Assembly (NCBI RefSeq): GCF_029395435.1
Contig: NZ_CP113915.1
Span: 124,001-188,000, forward strand
DNA length: 64,000 nucleotides
Reading direction: 5' to 3'
DNA from: Bifidobacterium sp. ESL0790
Lineage (GTDB): Bacteria > Actinomycetota > Actinomycetes > Actinomycetales > Bifidobacteriaceae
Part shown: one piece after another, positions 63,409 to 64,000 of the stretch
Position numbering within the stretch: position 1 is the stretch's first letter
How the letters are laid out: every line of letters starts with the position of its first letter
Program-made: the position numbers and the translations under genes
Notes under the pieces: generated by a model
Told to the model about the DNA's origin: nothing
Seen by the model: only the letters and a program-made list of their open reading frames with translations
Database searches by the model: none

Positions 63409-63479
63409 GTATCGCAGGGTTCCGCAAGGTTATCTGTTTTTGGGTTGCGCCATAATCGGGCCGTTGAGGGGCGCCAAGG

Positions 63480-63522
63480 GGCCCGAATATGTCGGAATTA
63501 TTTTTCCCGCCATATTTGGGCC
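63480..63522. other. Hairpin between convergent ATPase and GH32 genes
   Basis: GGCCCGAATATG (63480-63491) pairs with CATATTTGGGCC (63511-63522, one wobble), with a T-rich loop but no T-tail. It may be an RNA 3' end stabiliser. Confidence 0.45.
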
Positions 63523-63580
63523 TCTTGGGTGGAGGCAGTGGCTTGTTTATGGCGCGAACTTGCTCTAGGTGGTGCCCGGC

Positions 63581-64000
63581 CTACTCCAGGCCGATGCTTT
63601 TGAGGTCGTGGACGGTGAGCTTGTCGACGGCGAGAACGCCTGACTCGGCGCTCAGCTTCACCGCGCGCTTGCCTTCGGAGGGGTAGCTGTAGGAGCTCAG
63701 CACGTGCAGGCCGTCGTTGACGTAGACCTCGACGGAGCCGCGATCGACGTAGACATGCAGCTTCAGCTCGTCGGCGGCCAGCTCCTCATCGGTGAGCTTG
63801 GCGGCGCGATAGCCGCGGTCGCCACGGGCTGCGGCCTGACGGTCGACCACCACGGTGCCGGCCTGCGCGTCGTAGGCGACGTAGGTGTAGGAGCCGTCGG
63901 GGGTGGCGTGGACCTTGAGACCCGCGCGCTCGGCAGTCGTGTTCTTCAAGTTGATGTCGAGCTCGATTTCCACGGCCTCGGCGTCTTCGTCCACGAGCGC
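63581..64000 (-). CDS. GH32 sucrase/beta-fructofuranosidase, 3' part only
   Basis: About 140 C-terminal residues; the rest lies beyond the window's right end. KLHVYVDRGSVEVYVNDG near the end is the conserved sequence of the GH32 C-terminal beta-sandwich, and the preceding TYVAYDAQAGTVVVDR supports it. The enzyme hydrolyses sucrose or fructo-oligosaccharides, a core bifidobacterial trait. The catalytic domain is not visible, so specificity cannot be judged. Confidence 0.85.
   Translation of the reverse strand, partial: ALVDEDAEAVEIELDINLKNTTAERAGLKVHATPDGSYTYVAYDAQAGTVVVDRQAAARGDRGYRAAKLTDEELAADELKLHVYVDRGSVEVYVNDGLHVLSSYSYPSEGKRAVKLSAESGVLAVDKLTVHDLKSIGLE

Overview
This window looks like the chromosome of a Bifidobacterium. 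The 16S gene, the actinobacterial antitermination leader, the moderately high GC and the oxidative pentose phosphate set with opcA all fit; no species is claimed. It opens inside a 23S rRNA gene and holds two tandem rrn operons on the + strand (1-2828 and 6141-11443). They are separated by about 3.3 kb carrying an HSL-type esterase and a DinJ/YafQ toxin-antitoxin pair. After the rRNA come ordinary single genes: aldo/keto reductase, a small Cys-pair protein, nitroreductase, a DUF4235 membrane protein, a histidine phosphatase, a GH13 alpha-glucosidase, a CX5R phosphatase and gnd.

From about 21.7 to 58.5 kb lies a cluster of surface-protein genes. Six are large BspA-type proteins built from DUF285 repeats (MF...L..LDxSxFDTSxVTNM). 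Three are internalin-like proteins with a C...CFPD cap, leucine-rich repeats and an LRR-adjacent Ig-like domain. One is a Pro/Ser-linker protein. All have signal peptides. Some end in sortase-type signals (LPFTG, LAATG, LAQTG, LSETG); others end in a cysteine pair, a membrane helix and a basic His-containing tail. Core metabolism is interleaved: the zwf-opcA-pgl operon (with gnd just upstream) and a stand-alone nrdF. A duplicated block containing the zwf 5' end and promoter, a yafQ end and a surface-gene end shows that the locus grew by segmental duplication and decay.

The right end has an amino-acid permease cotranscribed with a class III aminotransferase resembling isoleucine 2-epimerase. 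An eight-unit repeat array follows, in front of a DUF4143 ATPase, and then the 3' end of a GH32 sucrase on the - strand.

Main points of interest: (1) nrdF carries the Q/S/K substitutions of the metal-free class Ie R2 proteins and has a paired NrdR box upstream; (2) the surface-protein cluster has its own operator-like palindromes (TTTGACGTCAAA family) between divergent genes; (3) there are four unexplained repeat systems: a 61-bp tandem palindrome array at 13.8 kb, an 18-bp perfect inverted repeat between opcA and pgl, 11-bp tandem arrays at 49.1-49.3 kb, and a 23-24-bp array at 62.0 kb; (4) the duplication footprint around zwf.
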